Positions 1-12,400 of a DNA stretch of 64,000 nucleotides are shown here, piece by piece. Within the stretch, counting starts at the first letter, position 1; each line of letters opens with the position of its first letter. The stretch is from Liolophura sinensis (lineage: Eukaryota; Mollusca; Polyplacophora; Chitonida; Chitonidae), in the NCBI RefSeq assembly GCF_032854445.1, contig NC_088297.1, forward strand, positions 3,469,991-3,533,990, read 5' to 3'. The translations under genes and the position numbers were made by a program. Below the pieces are notes generated by a model. It was not told the origin of the DNA and made no database searches. It was given only the letters and a program-made list of their open reading frames with translations.

Positions 1-525
1 AAAAGGTGTCACTCGTGTATACTGTACAAAAGGTGTCACTCATGTATACTGTAGAAAAGGTGTCACTCATGTATACAACACAAAAGGTGTCACTCATGTA
101 TACAATACAAAAGGTGTCATGTATACACTACAAAAGGTGTCACTCATGTATACTGTACAAAAGGTGTCACTCATGTATACAATACAAAAGGTGTCATTCA
201 TGTATACTGTACAAAAGGTGTCACTCATGTATACTATACAAAAGGTGTCACTCATGTATACTATACAAAAGGTGTCACTCATGTATACTGTACAAAAGGT
301 GTCACTCGTGTATACTATACAAAAGGTGTCACTCGTGTATACTATACAAAAGGTGTCACTCATGTATACAGCACAAAAGGTGTCACTCATGTATACTATA
401 CAAAAGGTGTCACTCATGTATACTGTACAAAAAGTGTCACTCATGTATACAATACAAAAGGTGTCATTCATGTATACTATAAAAAGGTGTCACTCATGTA
501 TACAATACAAAAGGTGTCAAAGAGT
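1..525. repeat. 27-bp minisatellite, truncated by the window edge
   Basis: About 19 copies of a 27-bp unit built on AAAAGGTGTCACTCATGTAT run from the first base to about 525. Copies vary at a few positions (ATG/GTG, TATAC/TGTAC). Because 27 is divisible by three, several frames stay open on both strands; these frames are not genes. The array continues left of the window. Confidence 0.95.
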
Positions 526-636
526 AACATTCATGGCAATGCATACAGGGTTTTTAACTTGATTTTGCAGACATTTCACAAGTGAAAGAGTAACATTCAT
601 GGCAATGCATACAGGGTTTTTAACTTGATTTTGCCG
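521..636. repeat. 66-bp spaced direct duplication next to the minisatellite
   Basis: The stretch beginning AGAGTAACATTCATGGCAAT at 521 recurs at 587, with about 48 identical bases in each copy. The second copy runs into a dispersed repeat at about 600-720. Confidence 0.9.
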
Positions 637-725
637 ACAAAAACTACATTGGTTGGATTGGCCTATTTCAGGGCTGTACAAAAAGTATAGTTTTCTCGAT
701 CTACACAGAATTTGTTTGAATCAGC
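590..725 (+). repeat. Dispersed repeat R1, copy 1
   Basis: The core AACTACATTGGTTGGATTGG followed by a CAGGGCT..ACAAAAAGTAT stretch recurs at about 26250, 27045 and 31255. No terminal repeats or coding capacity are visible. The family is unidentified. Confidence 0.6.
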
Positions 726-2228
726 ACCTGGCAAACATGCGAGAAGGCTGAAGAATTACAGTAGTCAGTAGGCTTACTTAGACAAACAGTTCATGAATAA
801 TACTGAGACTTTTGATAGAGGAAACAATTTACAGAAACTTTTTAGAGTCCTGATTTAATCAAACTTTTGTAAAGTTACAAGTTTCCAAAATGTCCCCGAA
901 CTAGATTCATGCGCAACTATATTTTCGAGAAATGTCGACAATATTAATACATGTAGTAGGAAACGCATTCTGCGGACATGGCATGGCCTGAAACAGTACA
1001 CAGCTGTCAGGATGTGCATATCCACTTACCCTTATGCACGCATGCATTTCATTTCATGACTTCATTTGTACAGACTGGAACATGTGATTATTTTGTTGTC
1101 TCTTTAATCAGCAGGTTCCAGTTCTCCATCTATGTAATATATACACAATTTCAGGGATGAGACAACATACCCCCAACGCTGGGATGGAAAAGAGGAAACT
1201 ATTCATCATACTTGTACTTTTGACATTTTTAGCATTTCTGAATTAAATTCTGAACATTTGTCTGATGCAGGAATTCCTCCAGAAAGAGGACAAATCTCAT
1301 GCCTGACAATTTACCGTACCATGCATTATGTTTTTCTGATCATTGTGCGCATGCCTGGGAGAGATGTTTTAACTACAGTGCCATATGAGTTACGTGAGCT
1401 TGTCTGTTGGAGAAAACCAGACGAAATAAAAACAAAAAGTTAGAAAAATGCAAAGCACTTTGTGTCATCTTGTATTGTGTGATTTCATACAGCCAAGGTT
1501 ACATCCAGAAAGATAGTGAAGGTTCTGATCCTGAACTTTACGACAGAGGTACCCTTTGTGACTGTGCATAGAGAAATTTTGTATAACGCAATTCAAAATG
1601 ATGCTTTCTGAGAGCTATTAATTCAGTCTGGAAGACATTTGTATGAAAACTTTACTTTTCATTCGCACCTTAGTAGTTTTAATACAGGTTGATTGTTAAT
1701 GCAGTCAATGGTTTGGGAGACCAAATGTTTTCTGGAAACAAAATTAATTTAGACATGGCACTGATAGCATGTAAGGCAAGGGTCATGACACTGCTTTGTG
1801 CTGAAGAGTATTTGCTCTTGCTGCAGTCAACTGTGTCCTGGTTTTTCAGTACATTTGCCAAAGGTCAGTGGTATACCTCGGCCACTCATGGTTTCCTCCA
1901 CCCAGAGAACAGAGTCATAAGCAAGTGCCCATCAGAAGATGGTGAATCCCCCCCACCATCAAACATGTAGTGCTTTTCTGAAGGGCAGCTTTCATTCACC
2001 AGATGTTAAGGACAGACTTTGATAAAGTTTCATTTCAGTCAAGCTCAACTCTCATTCCATCTTCTGAGAAGGATGGAACAGTCTTGAGAAAACCTGAACA
2101 GCTGTGACTAAATTTTCCAGTCCTGAATTGTGGTGAAAATGTTGACTTTTGAAAAAAAGACATACCTCATAAAATTTTGTTTCTCTATGTCAACATATAT
2201 ACTTGAGTGTTCTATTACATGTACCTAC
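726..2228. other. Non-coding stretch, no gene seen
   Basis: Only short open frames without recognisable domains or splice context occur here. A weak piece resembling the tail of the tRNA-headed SINE-C type (GGTTTCCTCCACCC) lies near 1859-1920. Confidence 0.5.
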
Positions 2229-2588
2229 CGGCCCGGATAGCACAGTTGGTAGAGCGTCCGCTTCGGGACCGGTAGATCCAGGATCAATCCTTGATCGAGT
2301 CACACCTAAGACTTTAAAAGAGGAAGTTGTAACTTCCTCGCTTGGCGTTCAGCATGAAGGGGATAGTGCAATGACTGGTTGACCCGTATCAGTATAATGG
2401 CTCGGGCGGGCGGCTTACTTGCCTTCGGTAAGTCGTCTCAGTGAAGCAGCACTAAATAAAAGAGCGGTGGAAATCCGTCCTGCAACACGGAGGCACATTA
2501 TACGTACATGCACCCTAATGATTCCTTCGTCGTCATATGACTGAAAAATTGTTGAGTACGACGTTAAACCCCAAGCACTCACTCACTA
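2229..2588 (+). mobile_element. tRNA-derived SINE-B, full-length copy
   Basis: The head has a Pol III A-box-like TAGCACAGTTGGTAGAGCG and a B-box-like GGATCAATCC. A conserved body follows, ending in GTTAAACCCCAAGCACTCAC and a short ACTC run. It matches the copy at 43148-43520 almost base for base. It is a SINE, not a functional tRNA gene. Confidence 0.85.
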
Positions 2589-2629
2589 TTACATGTACCA
2601 CTATTTACATTACTTGTATAAATATAAGA

Positions 2630-2690
2630 GGCCAGCATGAGCTGGACTTGAACTCACAGCCATCGCATTGGTGCACATCTCAAAACAATT
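2630..2690 (-). mobile_element. SINE-A fragment
   Basis: The stretch matches GCCAGCATGAGCTGGACTTG of the abundant SINE-A followed by its B-box region. Only the tRNA-like part remains. Confidence 0.6.
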
Positions 2691-2699
2691 GAGAGAGTT

Positions 2700-5360
2700 T
2701 CCTGGGGCTGAATATGAAATCCCAACGGTAGTATCAAATGAAGAAAAGAAACAAAACAGAATTCTTCAGCTTTTTCTTGACCTTTATTCTCTCCAAAGGT
2801 AAATGCTGACGTGTACGTAATGGAAGGTCTGTTCAGACTGGATACAGTAAGTCAAAATGGCACACATCTTTATAAGCTCAAAACTATGATCACATAATAT
2901 TGAACACTATCATATCTACACTAGGTCTATACAAGTATCTACGTTTTATATACAGAGCTTTGAAAATATAAACATTATATACAGTGTAAATTGTACGCTT
3001 TTCTACAATGTTAATCATACATTATTTTGTTCAGCTCTACGTTTCTGTAGCATTTCTTAAATAACATCCTCATTTCATAGAAACGATCCAGTTGTACACA
3101 TCATGTACAGTTTGTAACATTACCTAGACAAGCACTTACACTTCAATAAAAACTATCTCAAACTGTAATCACAAAATGCACAACCAGCTGTCCCTTTGCA
3201 TAAATACAGCTGAAAAATAAAAGTACACATACCCCATATACTGTATCTGGATGGAGAACTACGTTCACATAAAGCGATGACGAGTGAAGGGAGATAACTC
3301 TTGCATGAACTTGAAAGAGACCAGATCCCTGTACATACTTACACATGCGGTGTCTTTGTTTACACGTACATAAATATACTTTAACATGGGTCACTGAATT
3401 ACAGCTAACTTTTCTTGAAACAGGTATTCTTGATGAAAGTAATTTGAAAGATGATAACAAAACAAGTGGGCACGAGTTCAACTTTTGCACTGCTATAGTA
3501 GAAACATGCAGTAGCTCTTTTAACTTCCTTGTGCATAACAGTGTTTGAATTCACGAAATAACGTCATAAATAAATATACACAAAGAGACACTACATTTGA
3601 ATTGTCAGGACAGTATTCACTTCATCTTGTGAAGAGTTTTAAACTAGTAACAAAATCACAGCGCTGACAGGCTGCCATCTTTGTGCAGATGTATTACATG
3701 TTCCTCACACGTGTAAACACGTCCGAATCTCACTTGACTGTACAGGCATGATATTATCAAAACATGCTAACAACATACACAAGTAGTTTGTAATCTGGTT
3801 ACAACTATTCCACACAATTTTTAGAACAACTTTATGCAAATGAATCCACCCTTCCCTCACCCCGAGGGCTGTAACAATGTGCTAACCCTTAACACCAGCA
3901 GCAAAATACGGTCACATTACGTGTTCATACACAATTCTTGACAATGTACAACTTGTTGGTCAACAGTGCACAACTACACCACACCACACAGAAAACTCCA
4001 GACACAGCTCAGCTAACATCTGGTATCATTGGTCTGTTACAAGCTATATACAGCACATTAATTAAACATAAAACAACCGATGTACACACATTGTACAAAA
4101 AAAAAAAAAAAAAACACTGGTGTAACATAAAGTACCAATAAGGTCCACTGAACCACAGGATTCTTCAGGCTTGTTTTTACACTGTGCATATTCACAGCTA
4201 ATTTGCATACTGTTTAATAAACACTGTTTATTGATTGAACTTTTAGTCAAAATTGGTCCAAATGATAAATGCAGCTATTTTTTGGTTCAAATCCTGTAAT
4301 AAATACAAGTATGCTTGAAAATGAGAATTTTGCCAAACAACCCAAGTTTGTTAATTAAACCAAATTTTCAGCATTTACCAAGAATAACTCCTGTTATTGT
4401 CTTTTCAGAAAATATCACTTGTACATGTATCATTTGTAGAAATTTATCAAACTTCACCAAAAAAACTCTTCAGAGGAATATAAGATGAAAGAATCAACCC
4501 GAATCAAGCAACATACATCACTCTGAAAAGAGCTAAACTTGGATGAAATGCAATATTTTAAAGACCAGTACCACAAAAATAGGCAACATGTAAAAATAGG
4601 AACAGCCTGAAAAATTGCAGTACCTATAAAATATAATAATTGCATTGTTGTGGCCAATTCCTGAATAGAACATTGTATACACATGGATTATGATATCTCA
4701 ATATGACCTTGGTCTTTACATCTAAAATCTTTCTTAAAATCTAACTGAAACTTTCTTTCACTTCTCAAAAATGAAACAGTACAGTTTACACCTGGGAACT
4801 ATAAACTTGTCAAAGTTCATATACATGTAAACCTTACATACTAGTTGTCTTAACTTTCAATTTCGAACTCCTTTCAAAATCCCACACTTAAAAACAGTAA
4901 TAAGTGACTGGTAAAATATTGCTTTTCATCACGTGAAAATGAATATGTTTTACTATAGGCACAACATAACTGGTGTGCAAGTTTTTGTTTGCTTTTTTTT
5001 CTTATTTTTATCCTGAAAATATCAAGGAATTGACTCAAGTGAAAGAAATGCAAAGCAATAGAGATGATAAAAACTTAACATACATCGACCTGTGGTAATC
5101 ATTCACTTTGAAGTATCAGGTACAAAATGCTTCCTGGACACAGGTGTGTGTAAACTAAGGTAGCAAAGCAAATTATAACATCAACGCATTTAACAATAGT
5201 GTAATATCACAACAAAATGGCACAACAAAACCGTGACAAATTTACACTCAATACACACACCTGTAGGTACGCACGTACTTAATTTCAACACCAAACCTAC
5301 GTGTATACACTCTGTGCAAAAGTGTCATAAACAGTGAGTCACACAGAGGCCTTCTGCAAA
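2700..5360. other. AT-rich non-coding region downstream of lipin
   Basis: No open frame has recognisable homology. A poly-A tract lies near 4098-4115. Part of this could be a very long lipin 3' UTR, but nothing in the sequence proves it. Confidence 0.4.
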
Positions 5361-5367
5361 CTCATGG

Positions 5368-5558
5368 CTTTGATTTATTTATTTGTTTATTTTATTGGTG
5401 TTCTATGCCTAAATCAAGGATATTCCACTTTTACGACAGCAGTCAGCATCATGGTTGCGAGAAACAGGCCGTGCCGCTGTTTGCTGGCAGACCTTTCCAC
5501 ATGCTCTAGGAGAGGAAGCCAGCATCAGCTGGACTTGAACTCAGAGCAAGCCTGCCTT
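5368..5558 (-). mobile_element. SINE-A, 5'-truncated
   Basis: TTTATTTATTTG tail, then a diverged body, then GCCAGCATCAGCTGGACTTG. Read on the minus strand it is the usual head-to-tail SINE-A with the A-box end missing. Confidence 0.75.
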
Positions 5559-5559
5559 T

Positions 5560-6676
5560 AAGGCAGTCAGCAATGTCAGTATTATACATAATATATTTAC
5601 ACATCCACACATAGAGTACAGAAAAGTGTGAGACAGTGAGTCTTTATCACAAAAAATGCAGCCAAGCAGCAAACAGTAAATCAGCTAGATATACATGATC
5701 TACCAATATAAACATGTAATCTGAAAAAAACAACACATTCTATATACAACACACACATATACTTATGTTTGTGAGTCAAGGTGCTATTCCATTCCCCAAC
5801 TTAAAATTTAAGTTGTGCCGGTAAAATATTCAAAGCCTTGTCATGTTCGGTGCAGACTGTCGATGGACACGTTTTAAATTCCAATCAATAACCACCCACT
5901 CCCATAACCCACCCACCCATCCCACCCCACCCACCCTACAAACATCTTTCAAATTACAGAATACCATAATACATTTTAGGGATACAGAATCAATGCTAAT
6001 TGGTCAGTAGTTGAGATAGGAGGTCCTGCGTTATAGGATATAACTTTGGTCACACTTGAGCGCTCACCAGATAAATCTACAAGACCTAAAATCCTCAAAT
6101 GGCAAAAGTTAGCAATGTATCTATGTCCCTTTTAAATGGAAAAACAATAGCATAGGGTTTAGAAAACTGAAAGACTGAAATCAGTAATTCACTAGCTGGT
6201 ATCACTGGCAACAAAAAGCCAATGGAGAAATGTCTACGTGTGCATAAACTTACAGTTGATCACACTAAAAATGAAACTATTCAGAAAATGGAAAGACTGA
6301 AATGATCAAATCACTGGGAACATGAGCAGTAAATAGTCACGAGAGGAAAAGTCAAAGCTTCAGCCTAAATAAAGCAACAATCGTTTGTTGATCACACTAA
6401 ATTAAAATACTCAGAATCTAAATTTTAAAATATGCTTTCACAGATTGCATTGTGGCTCAATGTAGGTTCCAAGATCAGTCTCTGTGTCCAGCATGGCTGT
6501 ACCATCGCTCACAAACTTTGTAAACACTTGATTCTCACCACAAATCACAGTGCAGAGTAACACTTGGTAAATTCTAAAACTCTTGTGTCTCGATACATTT
6601 TACACCGACAATAAAACTCCTGGGAGTCCAAAGCACAAAAGCAATTATTGATCACATTCAGATTTTAAGATTCAAC
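5560..6676. other. Non-coding stretch
   Basis: No gene, array or element boundary was recognised. A CCCACCC-rich tract lies at about 5895-5940. Confidence 0.4.
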
Positions 6677-7105
6677 CGCTTGTACCATGCTCCTACCAGT
6701 GCACGCGCCGCTCTCTACCATTCGCTTTACATCACTGCCATTAATACACAAGCCTGACCTTTGCTGCCTGTGAACCATGAGACCCAAGTAGGCTTGTTTC
6801 AGCTTAGCCTCATCACTTGTCTCTTCCCGCTGAACTATACAATCAGCATTCATCAATAAAACTGTTTCAGGTTTTGGTTAGAATCGTGATGTACATACTT
6901 TAGCTAAAGACAATGCATGTCTATAAAGTGTTGTTAGAGACATTGGACTGTTTTTGCTTTCTGACATCACTCCCAGCCTCATGACTGTGACCCCAGTGAC
7001 CTTGGAGTTGTTCAAGATTTTTGTTCAAAATTTACTAGTGGTGGCAGGGATGTAAAGCGAAAGTTAGAGAGCGACGCATGCCCTGTAAAGAGTAAGCGCT
7101 TGTAC
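6677..7105. mobile_element. MITE, Mutator-like type (family M1), with 9-bp target-site duplication
   Basis: The element spans 6686-7096 and is flanked by a perfect 9-bp direct repeat, CGCTTGTAC, at 6677-6685 and 7097-7105. Its ends are inverted repeats of about 40 bp, including CGCCGCTCTCTA on the left and TAGAGAGCGACG on the right. It has no coding capacity. A 9-bp duplication with long terminal inverted repeats is typical of Mutator-like elements; this class assignment is inference. A second copy lies at 14149-14557. Confidence 0.8.
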
Positions 7106-7974
7106 ATTACAATGCAAAATAAATTTGACTTAACAAATCTGCAATTGAATGTACACATGAAAGCCTACGCGAGTTCAGGTAAATGATTTCGCCAAATTAC
7201 TATCACAAATTCAGTTGAGTTCTCCACCACTCTTATTATCTTTGTTCTTTGCCCATCTTAGTGCGACTGCTCGCTGACCGCCGATTCCTTATCACTGACT
7301 ATCGATGTCAGGGTAGTACTACATGATGCGTCACGTATAAATCAAGGCAAAATATGAGGTCCAGATGTTACACATGGGCAACTGAGGGAATTCGGTCCGT
7401 GATTTGCCTCCGAACTGAAGGGCGAAGGAGCACTCATTGGGTAATACTGCCACAGAGACCATTTAGCTTGTTGATACACAATAAATGTCTGCTCGGCTAG
7501 TTTGCACAGTCAAATATATGAGAATTTTGTCTCTTTTGGATAGAAGTGAAAAGTTTATTCCTCAGTGTTATTACCCACCAAGATAACAAAATGCTACGAC
7601 TTCACTTCCATCAAGCACAGTTAAAAAAAATGTTGGTCATGCTACATTGCTATTCTGATATGTTGTAGAGAAAAGCACAAGCTGTATGTGGTGGTATGGC
7701 ATGGTATTACCATTAATGAACCAACAGCTACATTATCTTGAAAATGCAACATTCTCCAAGTTGTCAATGTAAATATCATGGTGCGTATTCACATTCAAAA
7801 TTTTGGGCACCCCGTATGCATACCTGCATATACCCTCACAGCCTGAAAACAGGTACACATAACTACTGTAAATGTGTATGTAACGACTGTGTACATATAA
7901 CAAAACGTGTATTAGTAACTACAGCATATATGTAACCAATGTGTACTTGTAACAACTGTGTAGGCCTGTGTGTA
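7106..7974. other. Non-coding stretch, possible lipin 3' UTR end
   Basis: A minus-strand AATAAA hexamer (plus TTTATT near 7553) is the first I noticed downstream of the lipin stop codon. No other feature was recognised. Confidence 0.3.
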
Positions 7975-8445
7975 ATCACAGTGTACATGTTACTACTGAG
8001 TACATGTAACAACTGTTCAAGTGTACATGAAATGACAGTTTAAGTGTACATGTAACTACCAAGTACATGTAATGACTGTTTAAGTGTACATGTAATGACA
8101 GTTTAAGTGTACATGTAACTACCAAGTACATGTAATGACTGTTCAAGTGTACATGAAACGACAGTTTAAGTGTACATGTAACTGAGTACATCTTATGACT
8201 GTTTAAGTGTACATGTAACTACCGAGTACATGTAACGACAGTTTAAGTGTACATGTAATGCGGTTTAAGTGTACATGTAATGCCTGAGTACATGTAACAA
8301 CTGTTCAAGTGTACATGAAACGACAGTTTAAATGTACATGTAACTACCGAGTACATATAATGACTGTTTAAGTGTACATGTAACTACAAAGTACATGTAA
8401 CGACTGTTTAAGTGTACATGTAACTACAAAGTACATGTAACGACT
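7975..8445. repeat. 40-bp minisatellite
   Basis: About 11 copies of a 40-bp unit consist of two related half-units, each with GTACATGTAA. Some half-units are missing, so the array slips between 20- and 40-bp steps. It lies 0.8-1.2 kb downstream of the lipin stop codon on the lipin strand. Confidence 0.9.
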
Positions 8446-8829
8446 AAATACTTGCAGCACTTCATCAGTCAGATCAATGCTTTTGTCGGCAACACTCTAT
8501 GCTGCACAAATACACTGTTACCTTCAGTTTATATCTCTGCAAATAAACTGCGAAGGATATTTCAAAGCAATGCGCTGGTAGTGGTGATATTTCTGATACG
8601 ATGAATACGTACACATCCTACTTGTGATGGGAATACACGGGATATGTAACGCCTGGAAAGAATTTTACCCAAACACATAATCAACATCTAGCTAAACTTC
8701 TACACACAAGCACCTCCAAACTGAGCCTCCCTCACAGGGAGGTCATGGTCTTTGGTCTGCTAATTCACATTGTGGCCAACAGTATGGTTAAGAAACATGA
8801 AGCAAATAAAAAAAAAATAATAATAAAAT
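8446..8829. other. Non-coding stretch
   Basis: Nothing was recognised apart from an A-rich tract near 8808-8828. Confidence 0.4.
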
Positions 8830-8977
8830 ACAGTCATCGCCATTCCTGTGTATCAGGGTGTTAGACTTTGCACATAGCTATGATGACTGCATGGGTACAC
8901 CGGCCACAAGTTGTAAACATCAGATTTTACACGTACAAGCAATTGAGCAAATCCTGCATAAAAAAATATGCAGTCAC
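8830..8977. repeat. Repeat B, copy 1 (148 bp)
   Basis: Nearly identical to 11915-12062 inside a lipin intron; both begin ACAGTCATCGCCATTCCTGT and end at TATGCAGTCAC. Flanks differ, so this is a dispersed or transposed segment. Confidence 0.9.
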
Positions 8978-9092
8978 CGTGACATTGTCAGACTATGTCT
9001 TCATCGACTATGACAAGTTTAGTAAAAAATACTCTCCGACATTTGTAAAAAATGTAACAAAGTGAAGTAAACGAATGACATTCACATAGATA

Positions 9093-9151
9093 AATGGCTC
9101 TTGTTCTGGACCAGTGAACAATGACTCTTGTTCTGGACCAGTGAACAATAA
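9093..9151. repeat. 29-bp tandem duplication
   Basis: Two adjacent copies of a unit containing CTCTTGTTCTGGACCAGTGA lie just downstream of the lipin stop codon. Confidence 0.85.
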
Positions 9152-9219
9152 CTGATGTAAACTCACACATACAGGTAAGTATTAAAGTATACTATTTCTT
9201 GACACCTTTTGCGGGGGTG

Positions 9220-9442
9220 TTACTTTTTCTCCGTATTAGACTGACTGGAAATGACCTTGTTTTCTGTGAGCTTGACCTCCAGAAGGCCTTGCAATGACAC
9301 CTCTGGCAGGGGTTCACGCCAGTACGACACAGACCGGAACTCATTCGGGACGAGCAACTCTGAATGGAGAATTGTTTTTCCGAACACGATCCTCTGTAAG
9401 GGAGGGAAGAAGTGATCAACCACGTCCACCAGCTTGTGATAC
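9220..9442 (-). CDS. LPIN: Lipin exon 16, C-terminus and stop
   Basis: Residues 1114-1187. The acceptor CTCACTGACAG precedes G-TAT-CAC, completing a Ser codon split with exon 15. It encodes the conserved [13 protein letters not shown] and [10 protein letters not shown] stretches typical of lipin C-termini. About 30 residues after WREPLP form a non-conserved, Lys/Ser-rich tail ending at TAA. Confidence 0.9.
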
Positions 9443-12400
9443 CTGTCAGTGAGGAACAGTGTTCTTTTGTCATGAAAAGAGTTCAACTGACAGAGTTCAT
9501 ATTTCACAACAACAGTGTTCATTTTTCATAAAACTGCTCATTTCCCTAAAACTGTTCATTTTTCACAAAAACAGTGCTCATTTTTCATAAAACAGTGCTC
9601 GTTTTTCATAAAACAGTGCTCATTTTTCATAAAACTGTTCATTTTTCACAAAAACAGTGCTCATTTTTCATAAAACAGTGCGCGTTTTTCATAAAACAGT
9701 GCTCATTTTTCATAAAACTGTTCATTTTTCACAAAAACAGTGCTCATTTTTCATAAAACTGTTCATTTTTCACAAAACAGTGCTCATTTTTCACAAAAAC
9801 AGTGCCCATTTTTCACAAAATAGTGCTCATTTTTCACAAAACAGTGCTCATTTTTCTGGGTCACTGAAATGGAATGTAGAATTATTGGGAGTTTTTTAAC
9901 CAAAATAGGAAAATGCAGAGAAAGTAATCAAAAAAACTATTTTTTCTGAATCAACATAGGGATCACAAACAAATGACTATACTAAACCAATGACTGTCAT
10001 GTGATTAGTGTTCAACACTATTCACGTATTGAAGAATTTTTCGCTTTTAATAACAGCGGTCAGTCTCATGAGTTAAGGAAACCAGAATGCCAGGGGGCAA
10101 ACCACCACTCTTCATCAGACACATGATAAACTTCCATACTTGAGGCATGATCTGGATTTGAGCCTCGTACTTCACTGGTCAGAGTAAGGCTGAAGTGAGA
10201 AGCCTTTAACTCACTGAGCAATAAAGCACACACACACCCCTCCCAACTCCCCCCCCCCCCCCCCACACACACACCCCTCCCTGAAAAGATCACAGACTTA
10301 CGATGATTGGAAGGTGAGAATTTTTTCATGTCGCAGCTCCCCCTTGTGGTTGATTGTGAAGATTCGAGAGAAGGGTATGTCCAGGGCTTTGTACGCATAA
10401 GCATCCTAAAATGTACAACAATACAACAACAACCCCACATCAATACAATATTACAGAAGAAGTGAGTATTTGATCAGATTTTCTGCATCTGAGAATGGAT
10501 TCTGGTAATGAAGATACATTTGCAGAAGAGATCGATCCACCTCAATTCATGTTGGGGCTTTCATGGCTCAGCGTGATGACCCCAGAGCTTCTCACCAATT
10601 CCATCACTGTGAGTTCAAGTCCAGCTCATGCTGGCTTCATCTCCGGCCGTTCATGGGAAGGTCCTCCAGAACCCTGTGGATGGTCCTGGGTTTCTCCTGG
10701 GCTCTGATCAGTTTCCTCCCACATTAACGCTGGCTGCCGTCGTATAAGTGAAATATTCTTGAGTATGATATAATATACCAATCAGATAAGTCAATAAATC
10801 AATTGATGTCAGATGCTTCAGTTTTTTAATTGGTAGAGTTTAAAAGGCGAACTCCATTCCAAAAATCACGCTGAGGAATTTCCAATATGACCTTAAAGCA
10901 GGTATTGAATGTTATACTGTTGTACTCAAGAATATTTCACTTATACGATGGCGGCCAGCATTATGGTGGGATAAAACCGGGCAGAGCCTCAGGGAAACCC
11001 ACGACTATCCACAGGTTGCTGAGAGACCTTCCCACAGCAAATTGCTAGCACGCTAACCAACTGAGCCACAAAGGCCCCCTTCAAGGTTATAAGGCAAACA
11101 GACTTCAAAATTTTGTCCAGTCAATTATGTACATACATGCATTTAGAGACCAAAAAAAAAGAGAGAGAGAGAGAGAAAAAGAGAGAGAGAGAGAGAGATC
11201 AGGAAAAAAAAACACACCTTATGCAGTCTGTAAGCTTTAACAAGGGTTCTCAACCATGAAATAATATGTTTTTCAAGGACTTTCAAGGTCATGAAAACCA
11301 TTCAACAACATTTAAATATTTTCCAGAAAAAGTGGCAGCCCTGAATATGATATACTTCACTGAAAAACTGTCAAGAAACGCTTCTTTCAAGGTCTACAAG
11401 GTCTTGAAAAGCCTTTCGACAAAATTCAAGTAATTTCAAGGACGAGTTACGACTCAAGGAGTAGACAACAGGATAGATTTTCCAAAAAGTGGCGCAGAAC
11501 TTACGTTGATCTTGTTCCCAAATCCAGCGTAGAAGGGCCTTTGGTTCTGAGGGAAGAGCTGGCCGATGTCACTCATACAGCTGATTTTAAACTCCTCAGG
11601 CTTCTTCTCAATCACCTCCCTGAGGAGAAAAAAAACAATGCCACTGATGAAACTGTTTATTTGCTCTAAAGGGATACAGAATCGATTCTGCCTGGCTGGT
11701 TTAAGAGACACGCAAGTCCAGGCTATGCTGAGCCTATCTCCACTATCAATTGTATTTTACTGTTAGAACGGTATACAATTTGATCTCACACTGTTTAAGG
11801 ACAATTTTTTTTCACATTTATGGCCCTAGAAATTGTCACGCAGTTGTTTTCTGAGTCCATATTATTTCTTTTGAACTGAATTCATTCAATTTAACAATTA
11901 CAGAGTTTTTACAAACAGTCATCGCCATTCCTGTGTATCAGGGTGTTAGACTTTGGACACAGCTATGATGACTGCATGGGTACACCGGCCACAAGTTGTA
12001 AACATCAGATTTTACATGTACAAGCAATTGAGCAAATCCTGCATAAAAAAATATGCAGTCACTAGACTATATAAGTTAGAAGGTATACAATTTGATCTCA
12101 CACTGTTTAAGGACAATTTTTTTTTTAATTTATGGCCATAGAAAGAAATTGTCATGCAGTTGTTTACTGAGTCCGTATTAATTCTTTTGAACTGAATTTA
12201 TTCAATTTAACCAAGGAATATTCTTGAGTACAGCGTAAAACACCAATCAAAATATATAAAGGAAAATTTAACCCACGAAAAATTTATCTCCACTAATCAG
12301 CTTCGATTCTCTATCCTTGAGTAAAATACTACATGTATTACATGTTCCAGGGCCCATACAAAATTATCACAGTTGTCCAGTGATTGAACAAACCTTTGGC

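Noticed and set aside
6-562. Open frames of up to 158 codons on both strands
   Set aside because: They are products of a 27-bp tandem repeat whose period is divisible by three; the predicted peptides are pure 9-residue repeats without start context.
2229-2310. tRNA gene
   Set aside because: A- and B-box-like sequences are present but there is no complete cloverleaf, and the piece is followed by a body shared with other copies, so it is a SINE head. The same applies to the heads of SINE-A, C and D.
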